A stretch of DNA of 64,000 bases from Saltatorellus ferox (GTDB lineage: Bacteria > Planctomycetota > UBA1135 > GCA-002686595): assembly GCA_007751475.1 (NCBI GenBank), contig CP036434.1, forward strand, positions 6,887,524 through 6,951,523, given 5' to 3'. This document shows, piece by piece, positions 1-8,163 of this stretch. Below the pieces are notes generated by a model. It worked only from the letters and a program-made list of their open reading frames with translations. It was not told the origin of the DNA and searched no databases. Position 1 is the stretch's first letter; each line of letters begins with the position of its first letter. Made by a program: the position numbers and the translations under genes.

Positions 1-2
1 GC

Positions 3-971
3 CGGTGCATCGAAGAGACGGACCCGGACCTCATCCTCCTGTGCCCCTCCACCGGGAGTCATGCGGAGTGGGTCGAGCGGCTCGCTCCTTTCGGGAAGGC
101 CGTGATGATCGAGAAACCCTTCGCCGCAAGCCTCGAGGAGGCCGACCGAATGATCCGGGCGATGGAGCGTGCGAACGCGCCGCTCGCGATCAACTGGCCG
201 CTCGCCTGGCAGCCTGCGATCGTGACGGCGAAGCGACTGACCGAGAACGGCGTCATCGGCGCGGTGACGCACGTTCACTACTACGGCGGCAATCGAGGGC
301 CGCTCTATCACCTGGAGGGCAAGCGGGAGACGACCGAGGCCTTCCGCGCGGAGCAAAAGAGGTCGAGCTGGTTCTATCGGCGCGACTCGGGTGGCGGCTC
401 TCTGCTCGACTACCTGGGATACGGTGCGACCTTCGGAACCTGGTTTCTCGGAGGCCTTGCCCCACTCGAGGTGACCTGCGTGACCCACGTCCCCGAGGGA
501 CTCGAGGTGGACGAACACTCCATCACCATCGCGCGCTACGCGCACGGCCTGTGCCGATTCGAAACCCGCTGGGGCACCTTCACTGACCCGTGGACCCATC
601 AGCCGCAGCCGAAGTGTGGCTTCGAGATCGTCGGTGAGCACGGCACGATCAGCTCGTACGACCACGAAACCACGGTGAGGGTACAGACCCGCGAACGGCC
701 GGAGGGAACGGACATCCCCGTCGATCGCCTGGAGTCGCCGTTTCAGAATCCGGTGCAGTACATGGTCCATTGCCTCGAGCAGGGCCTTCCGATCGAGGGC
801 CCGCTCTCGCCGTCGACGTCGAGAATCGGCCAGCAGATCGTGGATACGGCCGCGCGCAGCGCTCGCGAGAAGCGGACGCTTCCGCTGGACGCCATTGGGG
901 TTCGGCGCAACGCCGCGAGCGCGGATCCTGGCGGTGCTCGCGGAATCGCATTCTATGGCGCAGACTCCTAG
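3..971 (+). CDS. Gfo/Idh/MocA-family oxidoreductase, 5'-truncated by window edge
   Basis: NAD(P)-dependent sugar or inositol dehydrogenase-type protein, probably cytosolic. The frame is open from the first bases of the window, so the N-terminal Rossmann GxGxxG loop lies outside. What remains starts in the Rossmann fold (DLILLCPSTGSHAEW, then the family-typical VMIEKPFAASLEEAD, where the Lys of EKP is the conserved catalytic/cofactor Lys). It continues into the C-terminal alpha/beta substrate domain, which includes GGGSLLDYLGYG, the usual GGG-x-D-x-G region. An internal ATG at 102 exists, but starting there would cut off conserved sequence, so it is not the true start. The TAG stop lies inside the left inverted repeat of the adjacent MITE-like element, so the last residues may not be ancestral. 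The substrate cannot be told from sequence. Confidence 0.9.
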   Translation, partial: RCIEETDPDLILLCPSTGSHAEWVERLAPFGKAVMIEKPFAASLEEADRMIRAMERANAPLAINWPLAWQPAIVTAKRLTENGVIGAVTHVHYYGGNRGPLYHLEGKRETTEAFRAEQKRSSWFYRRDSGGGSLLDYLGYGATFGTWFLGGLAPLEVTCVTHVPEGLEVDEHSITIARYAHGLCRFETRWGTFTDPWTHQPQPKCGFEIVGEHGTISSYDHETTVRVQTRERPEGTDIPVDRLESPFQNPVQYMVHCLEQGLPIEGPLSPSTSRIGQQIVDTAARSAREKRTLPLDAIGVRRNAASADPGGARGIAFYGADS

Positions 972-1183
972 CCTGCATTATTCACGAGTTTGCTCCACCA
1001 GTGCGTTCAAACCGCGGCGTGGCAAGGAAGACGACCGAACGAAGCGGAGGCGGGCCCGTAGGCCCGTCGAGCATTCTGTGAGGGAGCCCGCGAAGCGGGC
1101 GGCAGCCAAAGGCTGCCGTCTGACGCCGTCACGGCGTGGTTTGGGCGTGCTGGTGGTGCAAACTCGTGAATAATGCGGGCTAG
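968..1183. mobile_element. MITE-like element with 34-bp terminal inverted repeats
   Basis: A 216-bp non-coding element bounded by near-perfect inverted repeats. The left end reads CTAGCCTGCATTATTCACGA and continues to 1001. The right end (1150-1183) is its reverse complement with two mismatches over 34 bp, and weaker symmetry extends inward to about 60 bp. The interior holds four successive perfect hairpins: 1051-1066 (6-bp stem), 1086-1100 (6-bp), 1101-1117 (7-bp) and 1123-1137 (7-bp with a one-base loop). No transposase is encoded, so it would need a trans-acting enzyme. The left end overlaps the stop codon of the upstream oxidoreductase gene. Family assignment was not possible. Confidence 0.75.
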
Positions 1184-1390
1184 GTTGTATTGGTAGCAGC
1201 CCTGCAGCCCTGCAAACTGCCGCCAGACTTCAAGACAGTCACGATCACTGAGTCGCTTCCGACCCACAGATTTTGCAGAAGAGCCGAATCATTGACCAAA
1301 CTGCGTCGCATGCGCGTGAGCGGATGCGCCAGGGTCGTCGAACGATGAGCGAGTGGGAACGTGGCTCAGGCTGTGAGCAGGGAATCGGCC
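1184..1390. other. Intergenic, no gene recognised
   Basis: Together with the MITE-like element this makes a gap of more than 400 bases between two genes that face each other. Apart from a short direct repeat of GCAGCCCT near 1200 nothing recognisable was seen. Short open frames here have no family resemblance. Confidence 0.4.
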
Positions 1391-2611
1391 TTACTTCGTC
1401 CGGGTCTTGACGCCTTCGCCGATGGCGCTCATCGCGCCGCGAAGCTCGTCGAAGCTCGGATGCTCCAGCCGGAACCAGGTGTTGCACAGCCACCCGCGGT
1501 CGAGCCCCTGCGTGGGCGCTCCCTCCTCCGGCAGCGCGTACTCGTAGATGTAGGAACCGTAGCGTGCGAACGCCGCCCGCACGCCCGTATGCCCGGCGAT
1601 GATGCCGTCCTTGTCCGGACGGATCTGAATGGACCCGGCGCAGAGCCGACGGCTCGGTCGCTCCTCGGAGGGAAGCCCGAGGACGGCGAGCGCCCACTCG
1701 CGGAACACGTCGAAGTCGTTGGCGCGTCGGTACATGTCCCAGATCTTCTCCCCGGCAGGACGCGCGCCGATCTCGCCGAATCGGAGACCCTTGGGGCCCA
1801 TGAACCACTCCATGTGCGTTGCCGTTCCGCGGAGGCCGAGCGCGTCGGTGACGAGGCCGGCGACCGCGCGCAGCTCGCGGTAGATGTCGTCCTCGATACG
1901 GTTCGAGATGGCGATTTGCGGAGAGATCCAGCGGGTTCGGTTGGCCTCGAGGCAGCCCGGGTAATAGTGCCCGACGAAGTCGTGGCGCACGCCCTCCGGT
2001 CCGACGATCGTGTCGTAGAAGCCCTCGTGACCCTCGATGAACTCCTCGACCGCCAGTCGGCGATGGCCGTCGAGCCCGAGCTTCGGGGCCAGCGCCTGAA
2101 GCGCGGCCATGTCGTCGACGCGATGGGTGTCGTTCGCGTTGAATCCATCGACGGGCTTGACGATGAGGGGGAATCCTTCGACCGCCGCGAACTCCACGAG
2201 CTCGGCCATCGAGTGAACGCCCGTGGAAGCGGCACAGGGCACGCCGCGGGCGCGCAGGAACTCCTTCATGGCCACCTTGTCACGACAGAGCCGGGCGGTC
2301 GCCGTCGAGAGGCCGGGGACGCCGAGCGCTTCACGCAGCGCCGCCGCTGCCTCGACGAGGGGCTCATCGATGGTCTCGATCTGGCTGAAGGGTTCGTCCG
2401 CCGCAAGCGCTCTGGCATGCATGAGGAGCTCGTCCGCATCCAGCACGTTCCTGCAGGAGCGATAGGCGTCCAGAACGCCCCTCGCTCCCTTCGAGAGCTG
2501 CTCCACCGAACCCGGCCCTACCGCCGAAACGCGCGCCCCCAGGGACTTCAGTCCCTGCAGGAAGGAATGGTTGTAGGCGTGGGTGTCGGGGGCGAGGAAG
2601 AGAATATGCAT
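1391..2611 (-). CDS. ATP-grasp domain-containing ligase
   Basis: Predicted cytosolic ATP-dependent carboxylate-amine ligase of 406 residues, with an acyl-phosphate intermediate as is usual in the superfamily. Residues 1-100 form the N-terminal pre-ATP-grasp fold (MHILFLAPDT start). The ATP-grasp core spans about 105-320: DKVAMKEFLRARGVP (112-125), FPLIVKPVDG (147-156, the nucleotide-binding Lys), VEEFIEGHE (188-196, hinge and adenine-binding) and FGEIGARPAGE near 285, which supplies metal and phosphate ligands. It resembles the carbamoyl-phosphate-synthase-like and dipeptide/carnosine-type ligases that act outside primary metabolism. No partner biosynthetic genes lie beside it, so the substrate is unknown. 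The gene ends close to the intergenic region and MITE; the next gene upstream is a SpoU methyltransferase on the same strand. Confidence 0.85.
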   Translation of the reverse strand: MHILFLAPDTHAYNHSFLQGLKSLGARVSAVGPGSVEQLSKGARGVLDAYRSCRNVLDADELLMHARALAADEPFSQIETIDEPLVEAAAALREALGVPGLSTATARLCRDKVAMKEFLRARGVPCAASTGVHSMAELVEFAAVEGFPLIVKPVDGFNANDTHRVDDMAALQALAPKLGLDGHRRLAVEEFIEGHEGFYDTIVGPEGVRHDFVGHYYPGCLEANRTRWISPQIAISNRIEDDIYRELRAVAGLVTDALGLRGTATHMEWFMGPKGLRFGEIGARPAGEKIWDMYRRANDFDVFREWALAVLGLPSEERPSRRLCAGSIQIRPDKDGIIAGHTGVRAAFARYGSYIYEYALPEEGAPTQGLDRGWLCNTWFRLEHPSFDELRGAMSAIGEGVKTRTK

Positions 2612-2726
2612 GGGGCTCTACCCATCATCGGGGGAAGCTCGCCCGATGTCGATAGGCCGGGCCGGTCGAGGTCTCCGCACGCGTCTCCCACAAGAGCACG
2701 ATCCACCTGGAAGACGGCATTGCCTG

Positions 2727-3560
2727 TCAATTCAGGATTGCCGGTAGTTCGCGCCGCCCTGTCGCGCCGCTGGCCGCTGCATAGAGCAGCAGGGCCCCGG
2801 CCACCGTCACATTCAGTGATTCGACCCTACCTCGCATCGGGATCGTGATTCCGGTGCAGCCTTCGAGTTCGGCGGGCATCTCGCCCGTCTCGGACGTCAT
2901 CCAGACGACCGTGCGCTCGGAGAACGGATGGGAGCGCAGGCTCTGGCCCCCCCGGGTGGCACCGACGCACTGCTCGAAGCCCAGGGACGCCAGTCGCTCC
3001 ACGGCGCTGCCGAGGGATTCCGGCAGCACGATCGGAACGCGGAAGAGGCTCCCCATCGATCCGCGGAGTGCCTTGGAACCAAAGGGGCGCGCGCCGCCGG
3101 GGGCGACGACCACCGCTGCCGCCCCGGCGGCTTCCGCCACTCGCACGAGCGCACCGAGGTTGCCCGGGTCCTGGATGCCCGCCACGCCGAGGATCAGTGC
3201 GGGCCCGTCACCGACGAGGCCGGGCAGCCCATCGATTGCGGTCGTCGCTGGCTCGCGGAAGATGCCGGCGAGGCCCGGCGCGGTCTTCAGCGACCCGAGG
3301 CCCTCCAGCAGAGTGTCGGCACAGACCCGGAATTCGGTGCGCGTCGCGAGATCCCCGTTCGTCGCGAGATCCCTGTAGGCTTCGAGCTGCCCTTCCGCCG
3401 CGATCAAGACCTCCGGCACGTGCCCCGCTGAGACCGCATCCCGGATGAGCCGCTCGCCTTCGATGAGGACGAACCCCGCTTCCTTCCCGCGTCCGACGTT
3501 CCGTGCCCTCTTCAGGACCGCGTTCGTTCGTGAACGGATGACTTCGAATGAACCTCCCAC
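2727..3560 (-). CDS. TrmH/SpoU-family RNA 2'-O-ribose methyltransferase
   Basis: SAM-dependent SPOUT-class methyltransferase predicted to modify rRNA or tRNA ribose 2'-OH. All three family motifs are present: motif 1 IQDPGNLGALVR with the catalytic Asn and Arg, motif 2 GSKALRGSMGSLFRVP, and motif 3 IPMRGRVESLNVTVA, which is the knotted SAM site. An N-terminal substrate-binding region precedes the knot (IRSRTNAVLKRARN, then FVLIEGERLIRDA). The frame is open up to an ATG at 3692, but the first 44 residues of that version do not resemble the family. A GTG at 3560 just before the substrate-binding domain is preferred. A 13-base direct repeat near 3350-3375 gives the duplicated peptide DLAT. The exact RNA target (RlmB-like or TsnR-like) cannot be resolved. 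Confidence 0.87.
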   Translation of the reverse strand: MGGSFEVIRSRTNAVLKRARNVGRGKEAGFVLIEGERLIRDAVSAGHVPEVLIAAEGQLEAYRDLATNGDLATRTEFRVCADTLLEGLGSLKTAPGLAGIFREPATTAIDGLPGLVGDGPALILGVAGIQDPGNLGALVRVAEAAGAAAVVVAPGGARPFGSKALRGSMGSLFRVPIVLPESLGSAVERLASLGFEQCVGATRGGQSLRSHPFSERTVVWMTSETGEMPAELEGCTGITIPMRGRVESLNVTVAGALLLYAAASGATGRRELPAILN

Positions 3561-3765
3561 GGGGAGAAGACTACGAAAGCACGGTCGATTCAGGTCGTCG
3601 CTTGCCCAAGATTGGTGCCATGGAGGACGGCACGCCTGAATTGGGATACGCACTCGGGAGCGCGCTTCACTCGCCGGCGCACCTGGAGCCATGGGAAACC
3701 GGGCGATAGGTCAAGGCGGAGGACTGGCCCATCGGATCGTGGGTAAGGGACCCAGCACGAGCGTA

Positions 3766-4998
3766 TCAGTCGTCGTCGCTGTCGTCGTCGCCTGCGCCCG
3801 ACTCCCTACGCGCGATGAACTTGGCCCAGCGCTCGCCCGCCTTCGAGGCATTGAACGCCGCGAAAGCCTCCTCTCCCGAGACGTCCCCGAAAGCGTAGTC
3901 CGACCGGCGGTAGAGCCACTGGAGCTGCTTGCGTATCTCCGGGAAGTCGTCGGTGCTGAGCGCAATCTCGAGACGTTCCCAGGCCGCCGGCATGTCCAGC
4001 CCCTCCTCGCGCTCCACGGCGCGGTCGAGGCATTGAAGCGCCACCTCGAACTCGCCATCAGCTTGGTGAAGCTGCGACCGCATGATGTCAAGGTAGGGAT
4101 CGCCGTGAACGGCCTTGTCGATGCGATCCAGGCATCCTTGGGCCGCCGAGAAGTCTTCGTTCATGATGTACAGGTCCATGACGACCAGCGGAAGCGCGGG
4201 GGAGTCGGGTAGCCAGCGCTCGAACTCCTCGAGAGCACTCTGGTACGCCTCGTCACCGATCGCTGCCGCGCATTGAACGTGGAGCCGCTGGATCTCCGGG
4301 AGCTGCTTCACGCTGTCGGGAAACTCGGCATAGATCTTCCGCGCGGCCTCCGGGTCCACATCGGCCAAGTCGGTGAACCTCTTCAGTTTCACCAGACTCT
4401 CCACGTACTCCGAGTCTCCGCGCCCTAGAACCTTGTCCAGGAAGCCGCGCTCGGAATCTGCCATGAGAGCCAGCATGGCACGGCGCAGGATCGAGCTGAC
4501 GGAATCCCCCATGGTGTAGGTCACGAGGTCGGCGACTCGAACCTCACCGTCATCGTTCAGGGCGAGCACGAGCTCGTGATACTCCAGCCCATCGTCGCCC
4601 GCGAAACGGAAGAGCGCGTGACCTGGCGCTCCCGGCATCATGCGCAGGAACGTGTAGGTACCGTCCGCTTCTTCGTTGCTCTGAATGATCGACTCGCCGA
4701 TCTGGAAGTTCCCGCCCATCCCCTCGCGGATCCCTCGCTTCATCTCGTCCGGCACATCGAGGCCTTCGCTCGCGATTTCGATCAACATCCCTACATCCAT
4801 GGCGTCGTCCAGGAACGTGGGATCACCTTCGTAGATGGTCTCCTCGACGCCGACGATGAAGTCGATGAAGGGGTCGGCAGGATCTTCCGCGACCGTGGTG
4901 TCGGTTCCTGCCTGAGCGCACGTGGCGGCGGAAACGTCGGACGGGAAGAGCGAAACGAGGGCCAGGGCGGCCACGGCGGGCAGGGTGCGACCTTTCAT
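3766..4998 (-). CDS. Exported protein with TPR-like helical repeats
   Basis: A 410-residue protein with a clear signal peptide (MKGRTLPAVAALALVSLFPS, cleavage after the DVSAA region), so periplasmic or surface located. No catalytic family was recognised. The C-terminal half (about 200-400) is helical with TPR-like periodicity, for example PEAARKIYAEFPDSVKQLPE, YQSALEEFERWLPDSPALPL, FSAAQGCLDRIDKAVHGDPY and FEVALQCLDRAVEREEG, suggesting a protein-interaction scaffold. The tail is very acidic (GAGDDDSDDD). It lies tail-to-head with a DUF1552 gene on the same strand, 42 bp away, and may be co-transcribed with it. The function is unknown; the repeats and export are visible in sequence and the scaffold role is inferred. 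Confidence 0.72.
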   Translation of the reverse strand: MKGRTLPAVAALALVSLFPSDVSAATCAQAGTDTTVAEDPADPFIDFIVGVEETIYEGDPTFLDDAMDVGMLIEIASEGLDVPDEMKRGIREGMGGNFQIGESIIQSNEEADGTYTFLRMMPGAPGHALFRFAGDDGLEYHELVLALNDDGEVRVADLVTYTMGDSVSSILRRAMLALMADSERGFLDKVLGRGDSEYVESLVKLKRFTDLADVDPEAARKIYAEFPDSVKQLPEIQRLHVQCAAAIGDEAYQSALEEFERWLPDSPALPLVVMDLYIMNEDFSAAQGCLDRIDKAVHGDPYLDIMRSQLHQADGEFEVALQCLDRAVEREEGLDMPAAWERLEIALSTDDFPEIRKQLQWLYRRSDYAFGDVSGEEAFAAFNASKAGERWAKFIARRESGAGDDDSDDD

Positions 4999-5040
4999 GG
5001 TCCAGGAGGATAGTCGCTCGCCCGCTGCCTCGCCACGGCC

Positions 5041-6462
5041 TCAGACTTCCGACACCGGACGACGGCTCCCCACGAACGACTCGGCCTCGACGCCAAGGCG
5101 GCGCAGCATGGTCAGGTAGAGATCGGCGAGCGGGCGGTCGTCGCGCTCGAACTCCTGCTGCCACGGCTCTTTCCCGCCATCCCAGGCGCCGCCGAACATC
5201 TCCTCGCCGGCGAAATTGAGGTACTGGCCGTGGGCGAAGCCCATGCGCTTGCCGCCGGCCAGCACGAGCGGGTAGTTGCGCGACAGGTGGAACGCGCTGG
5301 ACGCCGAGCCGAACAAGAGCAGCGTGTGGTCGAGCATGTTCCCCTGGCCGCCCGGCTCCGGGGTCGCCTTGAGCTTCTCGGCGAAGCGGCCGAACTCCTC
5401 GGCGAGGAAGCGGCAGTAGGTGCCAAAGTCCTTCCAGCCGCCAGGGTTCTTCGTGTCGTGGGAGAGCTGGTGGCTCAGGGGGAAGCCGACGGCGCGGGCG
5501 AGGTGATCGCTGTGACCGATGCCGTTCTCGCGGCCGATCTGGTACGTCGCCGTGCGCGTCGAGTCGGTGCGGAACGCGAGGTACATCAGCTCGAACATCG
5601 TCTGGAGGTAGTTGCGCGGATCGTCCGGCGTCACCTCCAGGTTCAGGTGATCCGCGTCCACCGTCGGCAGCGGGATGCTCATCCAGCGCTTCGCTTTCTC
5701 CACCTTGATCTCGGTCTCGCGCACCGCGTCGAGGTATTCGTCGAGGGCCTCGCGGTCGTTCTCGGGCAGCGTGCGCCTGAGCGATCTCGCGTCTTCGAGC
5801 AGCTCATCCAGCGCGCTCTGACTGATCGCGAGTCGGCTCGCCGCTTCGCCATTCCGCGTCAGAAACAGCGAGTCGAAGATCTTCTTGGGGCGGTGCGCCG
5901 CGGGAATCGCGCGTCCGTTCCGATCGAAGGAGAGCGTATGGGCGCCGCGCGGCGTTCCTGTGCCGCCGTCCGTCGACATCACCAGGGACGAGTAGCGCGT
6001 CTGGTCGCCGACCTCGGCCGCGAAGGCCTGGTCGAGGGAGATCGAGTTCTGATAGTCCCCGGTGCCGCCGGTCAGGCCGCCCGTCAGGAACTGATCCGCG
6101 TTGGAGTGACCGTGCACGTCGCGCACCGTCGGGTGGGACATGCCAGAGACGATCGTGAGGTCGTCGCGCAGCGGCGTGAGCACGTCGAGGCACTTCGTGA
6201 ATGCGAAGTCGCGGCCGCTGCCGTGCGGGAACCACGACCACTCGTCGAACGCGGGGTCCTCGCGCAGCGGCATCGGGACGCCGTCGGGGAAGTAGATGCT
6301 GGCGAAGCGCTTGCGCGTGGTCTTTCCCTCGCTGTCGCCGCATCCGAGGGATGGCAGGGCGCTCGCCACCGATTCGAACCATGGAAGCGCGAGTGCCACC
6401 GCGGAACCGCGGAGGAACCGCCGCCGGTCGAGGGAACCAAGGTCGATGTGGGGTCGAGTCAT
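5041..6462 (-). CDS. DUF1552 domain-containing secreted protein (Tat signal)
   Basis: A 473-residue member of DUF1552, a family abundant in Planctomycetota and distantly related to DUF1501 and alkaline-phosphatase/sulfatase-like folds. The start at 6462 gives a twin-arginine signal (DRRRFLRGSAVALALPWFES), so it is exported folded. A longer frame to 6633 exists, but its extra 57 residues are low-complexity and would bury the Tat motif. Typical family segments are FPDGVPMP, LTIVSGMSHP, VHGHSNADQFLTGG and SISLDQAFA near the middle, and the C-terminal NMLDHTLLLFGS-like segment. In this phylum DUF1552 genes usually accompany DUF1592-type secreted cytochrome genes. Here the partner lies at 8164-10758, separated by an aminotransferase on the other strand. 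The biochemical role is not established. Confidence 0.9.
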   Translation of the reverse strand: MTRPHIDLGSLDRRRFLRGSAVALALPWFESVASALPSLGCGDSEGKTTRKRFASIYFPDGVPMPLREDPAFDEWSWFPHGSGRDFAFTKCLDVLTPLRDDLTIVSGMSHPTVRDVHGHSNADQFLTGGLTGGTGDYQNSISLDQAFAAEVGDQTRYSSLVMSTDGGTGTPRGAHTLSFDRNGRAIPAAHRPKKIFDSLFLTRNGEAASRLAISQSALDELLEDARSLRRTLPENDREALDEYLDAVRETEIKVEKAKRWMSIPLPTVDADHLNLEVTPDDPRNYLQTMFELMYLAFRTDSTRTATYQIGRENGIGHSDHLARAVGFPLSHQLSHDTKNPGGWKDFGTYCRFLAEEFGRFAEKLKATPEPGGQGNMLDHTLLLFGSASSAFHLSRNYPLVLAGGKRMGFAHGQYLNFAGEEMFGGAWDGGKEPWQQEFERDDRPLADLYLTMLRRLGVEAESFVGSRRPVSEV

Positions 6463-6670
6463 CAGCGCTTGCGTGTCAGGTGCCGGGAGGAGGGAACCAC
6501 GAGTCTCGTGCGGATCGGAAGAGCGGACGGATCGCGATCGCAAGCCCCATCTTAGTCCGGCCGCCGCCGCAGGCTCGCACTTCGGCGACGATCCCGCCAG
6601 GAGCTGCCCGAACTCCGAAGGAAAGCGATACACCGGAGCGACAGAGAGACCCGATAGCTATGTTCAGGGA

Positions 6671-7915
6671 ATGCAATCTCCACCCCAGGGCGCCCTCTCG
6701 ATCCGAGGCGCGCAGCTCGCGTCGGAGTCCCCCATGGCTCCCTACATCGTCGAGCACTTCGCCCGGCTCGAGCAGTCCCGGACCGGCGCGAAAGACGGCT
6801 CCAGCTACGTTCCCCTCTGCATCGCGGAGAACGGTCTGCTCAAGAGTCGGGTCATGGCTCGACTGCACGCTTGCCGGCTCCCGCCCAGCCGAGTACTGGG
6901 GTACGACTCCATGGTCGGAGCGATCAGCTTTCGAGAAGCGCTCGCATCGTTCATGGAGCGCGCCTTCCTCGGCCGGCGCTTCGCCCCCGATCAAATCGCG
7001 GTCCTCGCGGGCGCCGGCACCGTCCTGGAGAACGTGTTCTACGCTCTCTGCGATCCAGGGGAGGCCGTGCTCGTTCCCACACCCAGCTACGCGGGCTTCT
7101 GGACGGACCTGGAGACGCGCAACGGGCTTCATATCGTCCCGGTGCACAGCCAGAGCGACGACGACTTTCGGCTCACGGCCGCGAGTCTCGAGGAAGCGTT
7201 CCTCTCCGCCGACCGCCCCGTCAAGGCGCTGCTCTTCACGAATCCGGACAATCCCCGCGGGAGCGTCGCCACCCGTCAGGAGATCGAGGAGATCCTGCGC
7301 TGGGCCGATGGCCGCCAGATCCACGTGGTCTTCGACGAGATCTATGCGCTGTCGGTCTTCGGCGAGGCGCACTTCACCAGCGCTGCCGCGATCAGGCCTG
7401 CGCTGGGGGATCGCGTTCACATCGTCTGGGCCTTCAGCAAGGACTTCGGAGCCAGCGGCCTCCGGTGCGGCGTGCTCGTCAGCGAGAACGAGGCGCTTCT
7501 GGCAGCGGTGAACGGCCTGGCCTACTGGGGAGCCGTGTCAGGTCATACCCAGTGGCTGCTCGAGCAGATGATCGCGGACGACCCCTGGATCGAGCACTAC
7601 TGCGCGGATCTGCGCCTGGCTCTTCGAAGCGCCTACGAATCCGTCGCGACGGCGCTGGACGCGGCCGGCATCCCGTTCGTTCCAGCGCAGGCCGGCATCT
7701 TCGTCCTGTGCGACATGCGCGGCTTCCTCACAGAGCCTACCTGGGACGCGGAGGCCGCCCTCTGGCGCCGCATCCTCGAAGAGTGCAACGTCAACCTCAC
7801 CCCCGGCTCCGCCTGCCGGATCGCAGAGCCGGGCTTCATGCGCCTCTGCTACGCAGCCGAGCCCCTCGACTCGGTGGTGACCGCGATCGGGCGCGTCGGC
7901 GATCTTTTCGGGTAA
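6671..7915 (+). CDS. Class I/II PLP-dependent aminotransferase (ACC-synthase-like)
   Basis: Fold-type I PLP enzyme of 414 residues. The N-terminus (LSIRGAQLASESP, then VPLCIAENGLL) is like 1-aminocyclopropane-1-carboxylate synthase and related aminotransferases. Core motifs are NPDNPRGSV (substrate and cofactor contact), VFDEIYALSVF with the Asp that pairs with the pyridine N, and WAFSKDFGASGLRCG with the Schiff-base Lys. The start at 6671 keeps the LSxRG segment; ATG 6734 with GGAG five bases upstream is an alternative that would lose it. It is transcribed divergently from the DUF1552 gene. Whether it makes an amino acid, a cyclic amino acid or acts as a C-S lyase cannot be decided. Confidence 0.88.
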   Translation: MQSPPQGALSIRGAQLASESPMAPYIVEHFARLEQSRTGAKDGSSYVPLCIAENGLLKSRVMARLHACRLPPSRVLGYDSMVGAISFREALASFMERAFLGRRFAPDQIAVLAGAGTVLENVFYALCDPGEAVLVPTPSYAGFWTDLETRNGLHIVPVHSQSDDDFRLTAASLEEAFLSADRPVKALLFTNPDNPRGSVATRQEIEEILRWADGRQIHVVFDEIYALSVFGEAHFTSAAAIRPALGDRVHIVWAFSKDFGASGLRCGVLVSENEALLAAVNGLAYWGAVSGHTQWLLEQMIADDPWIEHYCADLRLALRSAYESVATALDAAGIPFVPAQAGIFVLCDMRGFLTEPTWDAEAALWRRILEECNVNLTPGSACRIAEPGFMRLCYAAEPLDSVVTAIGRVGDLFG

Positions 7916-8163
7916 CGCGACGCGGCGAGTTTCCCTTCCGGAGACCACGCGGAATTTGGGTCGATCACCGCATCGCGGTTACCGTGGCGCCACATGGCCC
8001 GACCGCCCCCGCGACCGGGCAGAACGGAACCGGACCACCCACTGCGCCGGGGTCCCTCGAAGGATGAGGGTCTTCGGAAGAATCTGTGCGCCGACGACGT
8101 CGGCAGCGGCCAGGGAGGGTCGATCGGGTGCCCTTGGAGGCGTAAGGGGCCGGGGAGGAGCCG

